A stretch of DNA of 64,000 nt from positions 4,464,001 to 4,528,000 of the forward strand of contig NZ_JBBOZQ010000001.1 in the NCBI RefSeq assembly GCF_038008685.1, in the 5' to 3' direction. The notes under the pieces were generated by a model. That model ran no database searches and was not told the DNA's origin. It saw only the letters and a list, made by a program, of their open reading frames with translations. Below are positions 42,956 through 52,057 of this stretch, in pieces (within the stretch, counting starts at the first letter, position 1; each line of letters starts with the position of its first letter). This DNA comes from Lysinibacillus sp. FSL W8-0992 (GTDB lineage Bacteria; Bacillota; Bacilli; Bacillales_A; Planococcaceae). The translations under genes were made by a program, and so were the position numbers.

Positions 42956-44006
42956 TAAACGTCCTTTCTCCGTGCTTCTTTTATTATTGATAGGACTAGT
43001 TTTCGTCTCAATGATTGTTTCCGCTTCTATTGGACAAGTAAGCATTCCATTTCTCGATTCTTGTAAAATTCTTTTGTATCAGTTTACAGGGATCAATATT
43101 GGTCATGTTGATACAGTTATTTCTAAAATGACATTCGAAATCGTTTGGCAAATTCGCACTCCAAGAATTTTACTAGCATTAATAGTAGGTGCAGGTTTAG
43201 CTCTTTGTGGAAGTGTAATGCAAGCATCGATACAAAACCCACTTGCAGATCCTTATATTCTCGGCATCTCTTCAGGTGCTTCACTAGGTGCAACATTTTC
43301 GATTATTCTAGGTCATCGCTTTAGCGGTTTCTTTGGAGAATTCGACTTAATTGTATGGGCATTTTTAGGTGCTTTACTTGCAACATTTCTAGTATTACTG
43401 TTATCAAGTGTCGGAGAAAAAATGTCGGTCATTAAACTCATTCTAGCGGGTACCGTGGTCAATGCCTTATTCACAGCTCTATCAAATTTATTCATATATT
43501 TTGCCAAAGACGCTGAAGGCGTCCGTTCTGTTTCATTTTGGACGATGGGAAGTTTAGCTTCTGCTGATTGGAAGGACTTACCGTTGATTGCTGCAATCGT
43601 TACGATTGTAGGCCTATTCTTTTTATCACAATGGCGTGTTATGAACGCAATGCTTATGGGAGACGATGCTGCAATGTCATTAGGCATTAACTTAAATATT
43701 TATAGAAGAGTCTATTTAGTCATTACTGCTATTTTGACAGGTGTTATTGTATCGATATGTGGAATTATTGGATTTGTCGGTCTCATTATTCCTCATATAG
43801 TGCGAATCTTTACAGGTTCTAATCATCGTTATTTAGTACCCACTGTCATATTAGTCGGCGCTATCTTCTTAACTTGGACAGACTTACTAGCAAGAACAAT
43901 TATTCCAAATAGCGAATTACCGATTGGGATTGTGACATCATTATTAGGAGCTCCAGTTTTTATGCACATGTTAATAAAAAAAAAATATGGTTTTGGAGGT
44001 AATTAG
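42942..44006 (+). CDS. FecCD-family permease
   Basis: A 354-residue permease with about nine helices. QIRTPRILLALIVGAGLALCGSVMQASIQNPLADPYILGISSGAS and GIIGFVGLIIPHIVRIFTGSNHRYLVPT are clear family signatures, close to the BtuC/FhuB pattern. Its ATG lies 14 bases inside the binding-protein gene and follows GGAG, so translation is coupled. Only one permease gene is present, so the channel is a homodimer, as in BtuC. Confidence 0.9.
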   Translation: MMVNSKRPFSVLLLLLIGLVFVSMIVSASIGQVSIPFLDSCKILLYQFTGINIGHVDTVISKMTFEIVWQIRTPRILLALIVGAGLALCGSVMQASIQNPLADPYILGISSGASLGATFSIILGHRFSGFFGEFDLIVWAFLGALLATFLVLLLSSVGEKMSVIKLILAGTVVNALFTALSNLFIYFAKDAEGVRSVSFWTMGSLASADWKDLPLIAAIVTIVGLFFLSQWRVMNAMLMGDDAAMSLGINLNIYRRVYLVITAILTGVIVSICGIIGFVGLIIPHIVRIFTGSNHRYLVPTVILVGAIFLTWTDLLARTIIPNSELPIGIVTSLLGAPVFMHMLIKKKYGFGGN

Positions 44007-44007
44007 T

Positions 44008-44781
44008 ATGGAATTAACAGTACAAAATGTATCCTTCTCGGTATCTGATGTTGACATTATAAAAGATGTTTCGTTAAGGGTGCAAGAAGGGCAATTTGTC
44101 GGAATCATCGGACCAAATGGTTGTGGAAAATCGACATTGTTAAAAAACATTTATAAAGTAACAAAGCCGACAACAGGCATGATTTTCTTAGATGATTTAG
44201 ATATAGTAAAAGCCTCCCCTAAAGCAATTGCAAGAAGACTGGGTGTTGTTGGTCAATTTAACAATGCAAATTTTGACTTTACTGTACGTGACATGGTGTT
44301 GATGGGAAGAACTCCACATAAAAAGATAATGGAATCTGACACAAACCAAGATTATGATCTTGTAGATAATGTGTTACGAAAGGTGAACTTGGAACATCAT
44401 GCTTCAAAGCATTTCTCCTATCTTTCTGGTGGTGAAAAACAACGTGTTATTCTTGCACGTGCTTTAGCACAAGAGCCCCAGTTTTTAATTTTAGATGAGC
44501 CAACAAATCATTTGGACATTAAATATCAAATTCAAATCTTATCCCTTGTACAATCATTAAAAATTGGTACACTTGCTGCATTACATGATCTCTCTATAGC
44601 AGCCATGTATTGTGAGTACCTCTATGTACTAAAAAATGGGCGCATCTATACACACGGCAAGCCAGAAGAATTATTAACTCCTGAATTAGTAAAAAAAGTT
44701 TATGACGTTGACTGTCACATTAATCAAAATGAACATACTAAAAACTTAGTCATAGCGTATCATCCAACCCTAACTATTTAA
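44008..44781 (+). CDS. ABC transporter ATPase (FecE/BtuD-type)
   Basis: A 257-residue ATPase: Walker A GPNGCGKST (about 35-43), signature LSGGEKQRVILARALAQE, Walker B LILDEPTNHLD and H-loop AALHDLSIAAMYCEY. The ATG at 44008 follows GGAGG, one base after the permease stop. It completes the TetR-regulated importer. GQFNNANFDFTVRDMVLMGRTPHK is the usual Q-loop region. Confidence 0.92.
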   Translation: MELTVQNVSFSVSDVDIIKDVSLRVQEGQFVGIIGPNGCGKSTLLKNIYKVTKPTTGMIFLDDLDIVKASPKAIARRLGVVGQFNNANFDFTVRDMVLMGRTPHKKIMESDTNQDYDLVDNVLRKVNLEHHASKHFSYLSGGEKQRVILARALAQEPQFLILDEPTNHLDIKYQIQILSLVQSLKIGTLAALHDLSIAAMYCEYLYVLKNGRIYTHGKPEELLTPELVKKVYDVDCHINQNEHTKNLVIAYHPTLTI

Positions 44782-44797
44782 TAAAGCTTTAACTAAT

Positions 44798-44814
44798 TGA
44801 CTGACAATCACTCA
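44798..44814. promoter_or_regulatory. Operator-like site before the MFS gene
   Basis: TGACTGACAATCACTCA is the reverse complement of the site at 41900 with one change. It overlaps a TTGACT -35-like element. Confidence 0.65.
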
Positions 44815-44845
44815 ATTTTAAACAACGATAAAAGGAGCCAAATCT

Positions 44846-46270
44846 ATGAGTACTCTTCAATCCAATAACTCGAGCAAACATTATGCATATAGATGGCTGG
44901 CCTTAGCGATTATCCTACTTCCGACACTGCTAATCTCTTTAAATACTTATATGATTCAAATTGCCTTGCCGAACATTCAAAATGACTTACACGCAAGTTT
45001 TTCGCGAGCGCAATTAATATTTTCTGGATATTCGATTGGACTTGCAACAGCTCTAATAATTGGCGGTAAACTTGGAGATATCTACGGAAGAAAAAAATTA
45101 TTATGGATTGGTGTATTCTTTTTTACTCTTACCTCCTTCGTCGGAGGAATGCTATCGGATCCATTACTTATAATTGGCGTCCGAATTGTGCAAGGTTTTG
45201 CAGCAGCTTTTATACAACCACAAATTTTATCGATTATTCAAGAAATCTTCCCTTCGAAGGAGAAAAATTTAGCCTTTGGCTTGTATGGTGCTGTCATTGG
45301 GATTGCTTTTACCTTTGGCTTAATATTAGGGGGATTACTAGTCAGTTTGAATCTATTTAATGGAGGATGGCGAATTGTTTTTTTCTTCAATGTCCCATTT
45401 GGCATTCTTGTGCTATTACTACTTCCTATAATACCTGAATCCACTGTTGTGAAAAACAATAATATTGATTGGATGGGCGCCATTTTATTGATGTTTAGTA
45501 TATTATTTTTCATCTATCCATTATCAGAAGGTCAAACATATGGGTGGCAGCCTTGGTTTTTCGGTTGTATTATTCTGTCATGTGTTATGCTTGCTTCGTT
45601 TATTTTTGTTGAAAAATCAAAACAAAAAAAGCATCAAACACCACTTGTGGATCTATCTTTGTTCAAGCACCGTTCTTTTGTCATTGGAATTGGTTCAGTA
45701 CTGTCAATTTATTTGAGTATGTTCTCGTTCTTCTTTATCCTTAGCTATTTTATACAATTTGGCTTGCAGTATAATACGAAGGAGACAAGCTTGATCTTTT
45801 TACCAATTGGTATTGGATTTTTTTTCACATCGATTCTATCATCAAAAATAGTTCATTTATTCGGCTTAATTGTATTAAAAATTGGTGCATTGACAATGAG
45901 TATTTGTATTTTTATACTTATCGGCATTCTTGCTTTCGAGCCGTATAATTTATTTACAATTTATACTTTAGTGCTTTTATTCGTCTACGGCCTTGGTCTA
46001 GGGCTTGCCACAACACCTTTAGCGAATGCCATTCTGAGTAAAATACCTAAGAATCATGTCGGTGTTGCCTCTGGGGTGTTTACAACAATCATGTATTTAG
46101 CCAATTCCTTAGCAGTTGCAGGTATTAGCATAGTATTCTCTACAGCTTTGAATACGACCTTAGACAAAGCCTCTTTTGTACATGCGTTTTCTACGAGCTT
46201 ATTTGGAATCGGTCTGTTGTCTGTTATGTCCTTTGTAATTCTTTCTATTTATCATAAAAGCAAAAATTAA
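44846..46270 (+). CDS. MFS exporter, DHA2 family (14 helices)
   Basis: A 474-residue major facilitator. Motif A is GGKLGDIYGRKKLLWIG, motif C lies in GAVIGIAFTFGLILGGLLVSLNLFNGGWRIVFFFNVPFGI, and about 14 helices are visible. AAAGGAG precedes the ATG. It has its own copy of the TetR-type operator and follows the importer ATPase by 64 bases, so export and import seem jointly controlled. Candidates for the substrate are a metallophore, a siderophore or a toxic compound; I cannot decide. Confidence 0.9.
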   Translation: MSTLQSNNSSKHYAYRWLALAIILLPTLLISLNTYMIQIALPNIQNDLHASFSRAQLIFSGYSIGLATALIIGGKLGDIYGRKKLLWIGVFFFTLTSFVGGMLSDPLLIIGVRIVQGFAAAFIQPQILSIIQEIFPSKEKNLAFGLYGAVIGIAFTFGLILGGLLVSLNLFNGGWRIVFFFNVPFGILVLLLLPIIPESTVVKNNNIDWMGAILLMFSILFFIYPLSEGQTYGWQPWFFGCIILSCVMLASFIFVEKSKQKKHQTPLVDLSLFKHRSFVIGIGSVLSIYLSMFSFFFILSYFIQFGLQYNTKETSLIFLPIGIGFFFTSILSSKIVHLFGLIVLKIGALTMSICIFILIGILAFEPYNLFTIYTLVLLFVYGLGLGLATTPLANAILSKIPKNHVGVASGVFTTIMYLANSLAVAGISIVFSTALNTTLDKASFVHAFSTSLFGIGLLSVMSFVILSIYHKSKN

Positions 46271-46423
46271 ATATGATTGAAAACCTCTTGTAATTTTATA
46301 TTTAAAATTAACTAATAAAAGTCCATTTTGAAAAAGATTGAACTGAACCCTATTATTTAGACAGTTTCATAAAAAGACCGTTTCCACATTAAACAGCGAT
46401 TCTCCCTTTATAAACCGTTAAAA

Positions 46424-46461
46424 GAGCATCTGGAAATAAAACTTCATTTCCAGATGCTCTC
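46424..46461 (-). terminator. Terminator of the kynurenine operon
   Basis: A perfect 15-bp stem (AGAGCATCTGGAAAT and its complement) with an 8-base loop, followed on the minus strand by TTTT. It lies about 60 bases after the last gene. Confidence 0.9.
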
Positions 46462-46522
46462 ATTTAAAGTAAAGGAGGTTGCAATCGACTTTTCACAATT
46501 GAGAAGAAAGAAGCACTGTCGT

Positions 46523-47311
46523 TTAATTACAAGATAATGTCACACTGCCAAGCACATCGAAATCTGCTACAACTGTATCCCCTGGCTGAAAAGAAATCGC
46601 CTCAGACATCGCACCACTTAAAATAATATCGCCTTTTTTAAAGCCTTTTCCTACCTTGGCTAATTCTTTCACTGCCCACACAATGGCAGTAGCAGGATGC
46701 CCTAATACAGCAGCGCTTGAGCCTGTTTGCTCCACAGTACTGTTTTTACTTAGAACCATGCCAATTTGTCCCAAATCAAGCATGTGAGGAGAAACCCACT
46801 TACTACCCACTATAAATTTCGCCGAGGAACAATTATCTGCGATAACATCTGCTAATGTAAAGCCAAAATCTTTATAACGGCTATCTATTACTTCAAGGGC
46901 AGGTGCGACGTATTTCGTTGCCTTTACAACATCCGCCTCTGTAACCGCCTCCCCTGCCAAGTCCTCACCTAAAAAAAAGGCAATCTCAGGCTCAACTTTC
47001 GGGTGAATAAGCTGTGAAAATTCAATCGCTTCCCATTCTAGTGCGAGCATATCACTATGTAAATAGCCATAAATCGCTTCATTGACTCCCATCATCTGCT
47101 GCTTTGCTTTACTCGTTAAACCTAGCTTCACGCCTACTTGCTTCGTGCCATTCTCCTCTAGCTTGCGTGCTAGTAAAGCATCCTGTATACGATAAGCCTC
47201 CTGTATCGTCAACTGTGGGTAGTCGTCTGTCAGCTTGATGACTTCCTTTACATCACGCTCTGCCTCATATAAATAATCAACCATTTTTTGCTGATTTATT
47301 TGTACCGTCAT
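46523..47311 (-). CDS. dmpH: 4-oxalocrotonate decarboxylase (DmpH/XylI-like)
   Basis: A 262-residue FAH-superfamily enzyme that decarboxylates 2-oxo-3-hexenedioate (4-oxalocrotonate) to 2-hydroxypenta-2,4-dienoate, using a divalent metal. VGVKLGLTSKAKQQMMGVNEAIYGYL, IHPKVEPEIAFFLG, EVIDSRYKDFGFTL and SSAAVLGHPATAIVWAVKEL resemble DmpH more than its paralog DmpE. The ATG at 47311 follows GAGG; a GTG two codons upstream overlaps the aldolase stop. It is the last gene of the operon and acts one step before the hydratase at 49270. Confidence 0.85.
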   Translation of the reverse strand: MTVQINQQKMVDYLYEAERDVKEVIKLTDDYPQLTIQEAYRIQDALLARKLEENGTKQVGVKLGLTSKAKQQMMGVNEAIYGYLHSDMLALEWEAIEFSQLIHPKVEPEIAFFLGEDLAGEAVTEADVVKATKYVAPALEVIDSRYKDFGFTLADVIADNCSSAKFIVGSKWVSPHMLDLGQIGMVLSKNSTVEQTGSSAAVLGHPATAIVWAVKELAKVGKGFKKGDIILSGAMSEAISFQPGDTVVADFDVLGSVTLSCN

Positions 47312-47313
47312 TT

Positions 47314-48342
47314 TCACACCTCAATTTCCCTTTTTTTTGCGAGCTCAGCAGCGACATCAATAATCATATCCTCCTGACCACCTACTACTTTTTGTTTACC
47401 TAATTCGATAAGTATATCGCGTGGATCAAGACCAAATTTCTTCCCCGCACGCTCTGCATGAAGCAGGAAGCTTGAGTACACTCCTGCATACCCTAACACT
47501 AAGCTCCCCTTTCGAATTTCCTGCGAGCCTGGCAAAAGAGGGCCTACAATATTTTCTGCGACATCCATCATTTTATATAAATCAATACCTATATCTATTC
47601 CCATGCGGTCTAGCACAGCTAATAGCACTTCTGTCTGAGTATTCCCTGCACCTGCTCCTAAACAGCGCACACTCCCGTCAATACGTGTCGCTCCTTCCTC
47701 TATAGCAACGACCGTGTTCGCCACTGCCATAGATAAATTGTTATGAGCGTGAAATCCTACTTCTATTTGCAACGATTGTCGTAAAGCGCGCACACGCTCA
47801 CGCACCTCATGCGGCAGCAATGCGCCAGCAGAATCTGTTATATAGACCGCTTCAGCACCATAGCTTTCCATTTTCTTCGCTTGCTCCACTAACTTTTCCA
47901 CAGGTGCAGAATGAGCCATCATTAAAAAACCTACTGTCTCCATCCCTAGCTCGCGTGCCTTGCTCATATGTTGAGCTGACACATCCGCCTCTGTTACATG
48001 TGTAGCAACACGCACTAAGCGAGCACCTAAGTCATTTGCCTGCTTCAATTCGTGTACAGTACCAATCCCTGGTATTAACAGCACAGCAACTTTTGACTTA
48101 GTGCATGCAGCAACAGCTGCTTCAATGAGCTTCATCTCATTAACGAGTGATTTGCCATACTGAAAAGTGGAGCCCCCAAGGCCATCTCCGTGACTTACTT
48201 CTATATAATGCATGCCTGCATCATCTAACCCTCTCACAACATCTCGTACTTGCTGCTCTGTAAATTGATGTGCCACGACATGACTGCCATCTCGGAGGCA
48301 CACTTCTGTTAATCGAATTGGTTTATTAACTTGCGAATTCAT
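47314..48342 (-). CDS. dmpG: 4-hydroxy-2-oxovalerate aldolase (DmpG-like)
   Basis: A 342-residue metal-dependent aldolase of the HMGL-like barrel family that splits 4-hydroxy-2-oxopentanoate into pyruvate and acetaldehyde. LTEVCLRDGSHVVAHQFTEQQV (Arg/Asp at about 18-19), IEVSHGDGLGGSTFQYG and VGFHAHNNLSMAVANTVVAIEEGA (metal His pair) are typical. The C-terminal DmpG communication domain, involved in channelling acetaldehyde to its dehydrogenase partner, is present. It follows AAAGGGGG and sits next to the partner gene. Confidence 0.95.
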   Translation of the reverse strand: MNSQVNKPIRLTEVCLRDGSHVVAHQFTEQQVRDVVRGLDDAGMHYIEVSHGDGLGGSTFQYGKSLVNEMKLIEAAVAACTKSKVAVLLIPGIGTVHELKQANDLGARLVRVATHVTEADVSAQHMSKARELGMETVGFLMMAHSAPVEKLVEQAKKMESYGAEAVYITDSAGALLPHEVRERVRALRQSLQIEVGFHAHNNLSMAVANTVVAIEEGATRIDGSVRCLGAGAGNTQTEVLLAVLDRMGIDIGIDLYKMMDVAENIVGPLLPGSQEIRKGSLVLGYAGVYSSFLLHAERAGKKFGLDPRDILIELGKQKVVGGQEDMIIDVAAELAKKREIEV

Positions 48343-48359
48343 GTATACTGCCCCCTTTC

Positions 48360-49250
48360 TTAATGCGTTTCTAATGTAGTTCTCTCTAACATGGCCCGCG
48401 CAAAATCTTCTGCAACACGTGTCGCAGCAGCTGTCATAATATCTAAATTCCCTGCATATGGAGGGAAATAATCTCCAGCACCTTCTACTTCTATAAAGAT
48501 TGTTACACGGTTGCCATCAAATAATGGCTCCTGTCTTAAACGATAGCCTGGCACATATGCCTTCACTTTCTCTACCATTGTATAAATAGAGTCGCGAATT
48601 TCCTCTTCTTTCATATTTTTCACTTCACAATAAATCGTGTCTCGCATAAGGATAGGTGGGTCTGCCGGATTTAAAATAATGAGCGCTTTTCCAGTATTTG
48701 CTCCACCTACTTCTTCGATTCCACGGCGCGTCGTAATCGTAAACTCGTCAATATTTTCCCTCGTCCCTGGACCTGCACTTAAGCTTGAAATAGTCGCCAC
48801 AATTTCCCCATATAGTACATCTGCAACTTGGTTGACCGCATAGACGATTGGAATCGTCGCCTGGCCACCACATGTAATCATATTGACATTGTGTAAATCG
48901 AGTAAGTTTTCCGTAGTCCCCACTGCCGGACAAAAGAACGGTCCTCTTGCTGCTGGTGTTAAATCAATCGCTAAAATTCCTAGTTCCTTCAATACTTTCG
49001 CATGGCGTACGTGAGCTTTCGCTGATGTGGCGTCAAACACGATAGCCGCCATGTTAGGATTGGCAACGATAGCTTCGATGCCATTTGAATATGTCGCATA
49101 CCCTTTCTCTGCTGCACGCTTCAAACCTTCTGATTGTGAATCTATCCCAATCATCGCCACAACTTCAATCACTTCACTGCGCTCTAATTTATAAAGCAAA
49201 TCAGTGCCTATGTTTCCTGTGCCTAGTATAGCCGCTTTGATTTTGCCCAT
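48360..49250 (-). CDS. dmpF: Acetaldehyde dehydrogenase, acetylating (DmpF/MhpF-like)
   Basis: A 296-residue enzyme converting acetaldehyde, CoA and NAD+ to acetyl-CoA. The NAD motif GTGNIGTDL (about 10-18) and the catalytic Cys in [18 protein letters not shown] (about 127) are clear. I chose the ATG at 49250, behind AGGAG; an ATG nine codons upstream overlaps the previous gene. It forms a channelling complex with the aldolase encoded directly downstream. Confidence 0.95.
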   Translation of the reverse strand: MGKIKAAILGTGNIGTDLLYKLERSEVIEVVAMIGIDSQSEGLKRAAEKGYATYSNGIEAIVANPNMAAIVFDATSAKAHVRHAKVLKELGILAIDLTPAARGPFFCPAVGTTENLLDLHNVNMITCGGQATIPIVYAVNQVADVLYGEIVATISSLSAGPGTRENIDEFTITTRRGIEEVGGANTGKALIILNPADPPILMRDTIYCEVKNMKEEEIRDSIYTMVEKVKAYVPGYRLRQEPLFDGNRVTIFIEVEGAGDYFPPYAGNLDIMTAAATRVAEDFARAMLERTTLETH

Positions 49251-49269
49251 ATCCTTCTCTCCTTTCACA

Positions 49270-50055
49270 TTATTCAAAGTGAACCGTTACTGTACCGATG
49301 CCCCCAAATTTTGCTTCAATACTATCTCCAGCATTTACTACAACTGCCGCAGATAAAGCGCCAGGTAAAATAAGCTCGCCCTTTTTAAGTGTAATGCCAA
49401 ACTCATGTAATTTATTTGCCAACCAAGCAATAGCGTGTGCCGGGTGTCCCAGTGCAGCAGCCCCTGCCCCTGTCGCAAGTAGCTCCCCATTTTTGTAAAG
49501 TGCCATACTTGCTGTCCGTAAATCCACTTCATTTACCTTCGTCTTTTCATGCCCGACGATGACCTTTGCAGACGAGCCATTATCAGCTACTGTATCAATT
49601 AATTTAATGCGCCAATCCTCTACTCTACTATCAATTACTTCAATTGTTGGCACGATATAGTCAGTAGCCATCATGACATCGAGAAAGGTTACATTCGGTC
49701 CTACTAAATCCTCTCCTAGTACAAAACCAATTTCCGCTTCAATTTTTGGGGAGAGCATGCTAGACACTTTTACAATAGCTTCATTTCCAAACACCATATC
49801 ATCTAATAAATGACCATAATCTGGCTCATCTACATGGAGCATTTTTTGCATCGCTACGCTTGTTAAACCAACCTTTTTACCAACGATGTGTCGACCTTCG
49901 TCCAGCTTCATTTTTACTATTTCAAGCTGTATTTCATAAGCATCCTTTATGCTTAAACTTGCATCCGACTCTGTTAAAGGAACGATGCTTTGCTTTGTTT
50001 TTTCAGCTGTCAGTAACTGTGTGGCATATTGCTTAATTTTCTCTGACACCACCAT
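49270..50055 (-). CDS. dmpE: 2-oxopent-4-enoate hydratase (DmpE/XylJ-like)
   Basis: A 261-residue FAH-superfamily hydratase that adds water to 2-hydroxypenta-2,4-dienoate, giving 4-hydroxy-2-oxopentanoate. [71 protein letters not shown] and [21 protein letters not shown] match DmpE better than DmpH. It begins behind AAGGAG. It is a paralog of the gene at 46523; the two act in consecutive steps. Confidence 0.85.
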   Translation of the reverse strand: MVVSEKIKQYATQLLTAEKTKQSIVPLTESDASLSIKDAYEIQLEIVKMKLDEGRHIVGKKVGLTSVAMQKMLHVDEPDYGHLLDDMVFGNEAIVKVSSMLSPKIEAEIGFVLGEDLVGPNVTFLDVMMATDYIVPTIEVIDSRVEDWRIKLIDTVADNGSSAKVIVGHEKTKVNEVDLRTASMALYKNGELLATGAGAAALGHPAHAIAWLANKLHEFGITLKKGELILPGALSAAVVVNAGDSIEAKFGGIGTVTVHFE

Positions 50056-50070
50056 TCACTCTCCTTAGTA

Positions 50071-50112
50071 AAACAAACAAAAGGCGGTTGCTATACCAGC
50101 TTTTGTTTGTTT
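50071..50112 (-). terminator. Intra-operon hairpin with TTTG repeats
   Basis: Arms AAACAAACAAAAG and CTTTTGTTTGTTT enclose 16 bases between the semialdehyde dehydrogenase and hydratase genes. One arm continues into four tandem TTTG units. It may attenuate expression of the distal genes. Confidence 0.6.
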
Positions 50113-50129
50113 GTTTGTTTATTCATTCC

Positions 50130-51599
50130 TTATTTTTTTACGGTAATTGTTTTTATTTCACTATAGAACTCAAAGCTATGACGACCGCCTTCGCGCCCAA
50201 TACCACTAGCTTTCGCTCCACCAAATGGGGTTCTTAAATCCCGCACGTACCAGCAATTCACCCATAATAAGCCCGCATGAATTTGGGCTGTCACACGCTG
50301 TCCTCTCCGTAAATCATTCGTCCATACTACCCCTGCTAATCCATAAATAGAATCGTTCGCTATCTGAATAGCTTCTTCTTCTGTTTTAAATGGAATAATG
50401 ACAGGGACAGGACCAAATATTTCCTCTTGAGCAACGCGCATACCATTATTGACATCGTACAAAACGGTCGGCTCATAGAAGTTCCCTTCAGATAGTGAAG
50501 CGACAGCCTTACCGCCGTATGCTAATTTCGCCCCCTCAGCTAGACCAATTTGCACATACTCATCTACTAGCTTTAAATGCCCCTTAGAAACTAAAGCACC
50601 CATATCTGTTGTCATATCGAGCGGGTTTCCAACTTTAATTTGTTTCACAGCTGCCACGAATTTATCTAAAAATTGATCATAAATACTTTCCTGCACTAAA
50701 ATACGGGAACCTGCTAAGCAAATTTCTCCTTGATTGCGATAAATGGCTTCGATGGATCCTGCTACTGCTTCTTCTAAATCAGCATCTTCAAACACAATAT
50801 TAGCTGATTTCCCACCAAGCTCTAACGAAACTGGGATTAAATTTTGAGCAGCATTACGCATAACCGTTTTTCCTGTATTTGATTCACCTACAAAGGAGAT
50901 TCTCCTCACAGCAGGGTTTGTCGCCATTTCTGTTCCTACAATACCACCTGGACCTGTCAAAATATTTAGCACACCTGGAGGTAATCCCGCCTCATTTGCT
51001 ATTTCTCCAAGCATGATGGCACTTAGCGGTGTATATGAAGCAGGCTTGATTACAACGGTATTACCTACAGCAAGAGCAGCAGATGCCTTCCACGTCATTT
51101 GCATAAACGGCAAGTTCCATGGAATAATTAAGCTTGTCACACCGACTGGGGCATATTGTACATATGAAAAATGCTTGCTTTGATCATAATGCTCGTGCGT
51201 CATATATTTCGCCATCTCAGCGAAGAAACGGAAGTTAGCAGCCGCTCGTGGAATATCAAATTCAAGACTCTCCCGTATTGGCTTACCTACGTCTAACGTT
51301 TCGACATAGGCAAGTTTTTCAACATTCTTCATTATTAAATCAGCCATTTTGCATAAAATCCGCGAGCGTTCCTCAACAGGCATCTTGCTCCATACACCAC
51401 TAGCAAATGCTTTATGTGCAACTTCAATTGCGCGCTTTGCATCCTCTTGTCCGCCATTTGCTACGGATGCTAATATTTCATTTGTAGCGGGATTAATCGT
51501 ATTGAAAGTTTCACCTGATAAGGCGTCTACATAATCGCCACCAATGAATAGTTTGGCATCTTTTAAATATTTTTCTTCGATTACTTTTTCATTAATCAA
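50130..51599 (-). CDS. nbaE: 2-aminomuconate (2-hydroxymuconate) semialdehyde dehydrogenase
   Basis: A 489-residue NAD-dependent aldehyde dehydrogenase that oxidises 2-aminomuconate semialdehyde to 2-aminomuconate. The base Glu is in SLELGGKSANIVFED (about 260), the nucleophile in YRNQGEICLAGSRILVQ (about 294) and the C-terminal CWYVRDLRTPFGGAKASGIGREGG is typical of ALDH8/HMSDH enzymes. The start seems to be TTG at 51599, seven bases after AGGAGG; a GTG two codons upstream is too close. The neighbours on both sides fix its substrate. Confidence 0.92.
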   Translation of the reverse strand: MINEKVIEEKYLKDAKLFIGGDYVDALSGETFNTINPATNEILASVANGGQEDAKRAIEVAHKAFASGVWSKMPVEERSRILCKMADLIMKNVEKLAYVETLDVGKPIRESLEFDIPRAAANFRFFAEMAKYMTHEHYDQSKHFSYVQYAPVGVTSLIIPWNLPFMQMTWKASAALAVGNTVVIKPASYTPLSAIMLGEIANEAGLPPGVLNILTGPGGIVGTEMATNPAVRRISFVGESNTGKTVMRNAAQNLIPVSLELGGKSANIVFEDADLEEAVAGSIEAIYRNQGEICLAGSRILVQESIYDQFLDKFVAAVKQIKVGNPLDMTTDMGALVSKGHLKLVDEYVQIGLAEGAKLAYGGKAVASLSEGNFYEPTVLYDVNNGMRVAQEEIFGPVPVIIPFKTEEEAIQIANDSIYGLAGVVWTNDLRRGQRVTAQIHAGLLWVNCWYVRDLRTPFGGAKASGIGREGGRHSFEFYSEIKTITVKK

Positions 51600-51610
51600 T
51601 GCCACTCCTC

Positions 51611-52057
51611 CTATTCTTCGATTTCAATAATCATCTCTATTTCGATTGCTGTATTATTAGGTAATTGAGCCATTCCAACAGCAGAGCGCCCGTGCTTACC
51701 CTTCTCTCCGAAAACTTTCCCAATTAAATCTGAGGCTCCGTTCATTACTTTTGGCTGCTCAATGAAATCCTCCGTGCAATTTACCATCCCTAATACTTTG
51801 ACAAATTGCTTCACTTTACTTAATTCGCCTATTTCATGTTTCACTACACTGAGTAGGTTTAGCATCGATTGTTGTGCTGCTAAATAGCCTTCTTCTGTCG
51901 TCAAATCTCTCCCTAGCTTACCGTGGTACTGATCCACACCCTGTCCTGCGGTAAATAAGAGATTGCCTGTCCTTACACAACCTACATAGTCTCCCCAAGC
52001 AGGACGTAAAGGTGGTAATTCAAGTCCTAACTGTGCAAGTCTTTCCTCTGGTGTCAT
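51611..52057 (-). CDS. 2-aminomuconate deaminase (RidA/YjgF-like)
   Basis: A 148-residue RidA-superfamily protein of the long subtype that starts LAQLGLELPPLRPAWGDYVGCVRTGNLLFTAGQG. RidA proteins hydrolyse enamines/imines; NbaF/AmnD-type members deaminate 2-aminomuconate to 4-oxalocrotonate. The assignment rests mainly on its place between the decarboxylase and semialdehyde dehydrogenase genes. It overlaps the preceding stop by four bases (ATGA) and follows AAGGAAGAG. Confidence 0.85.
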   Translation of the reverse strand: MTPEERLAQLGLELPPLRPAWGDYVGCVRTGNLLFTAGQGVDQYHGKLGRDLTTEEGYLAAQQSMLNLLSVVKHEIGELSKVKQFVKVLGMVNCTEDFIEQPKVMNGASDLIGKVFGEKGKHGRSAVGMAQLPNNTAIEIEMIIEIEE

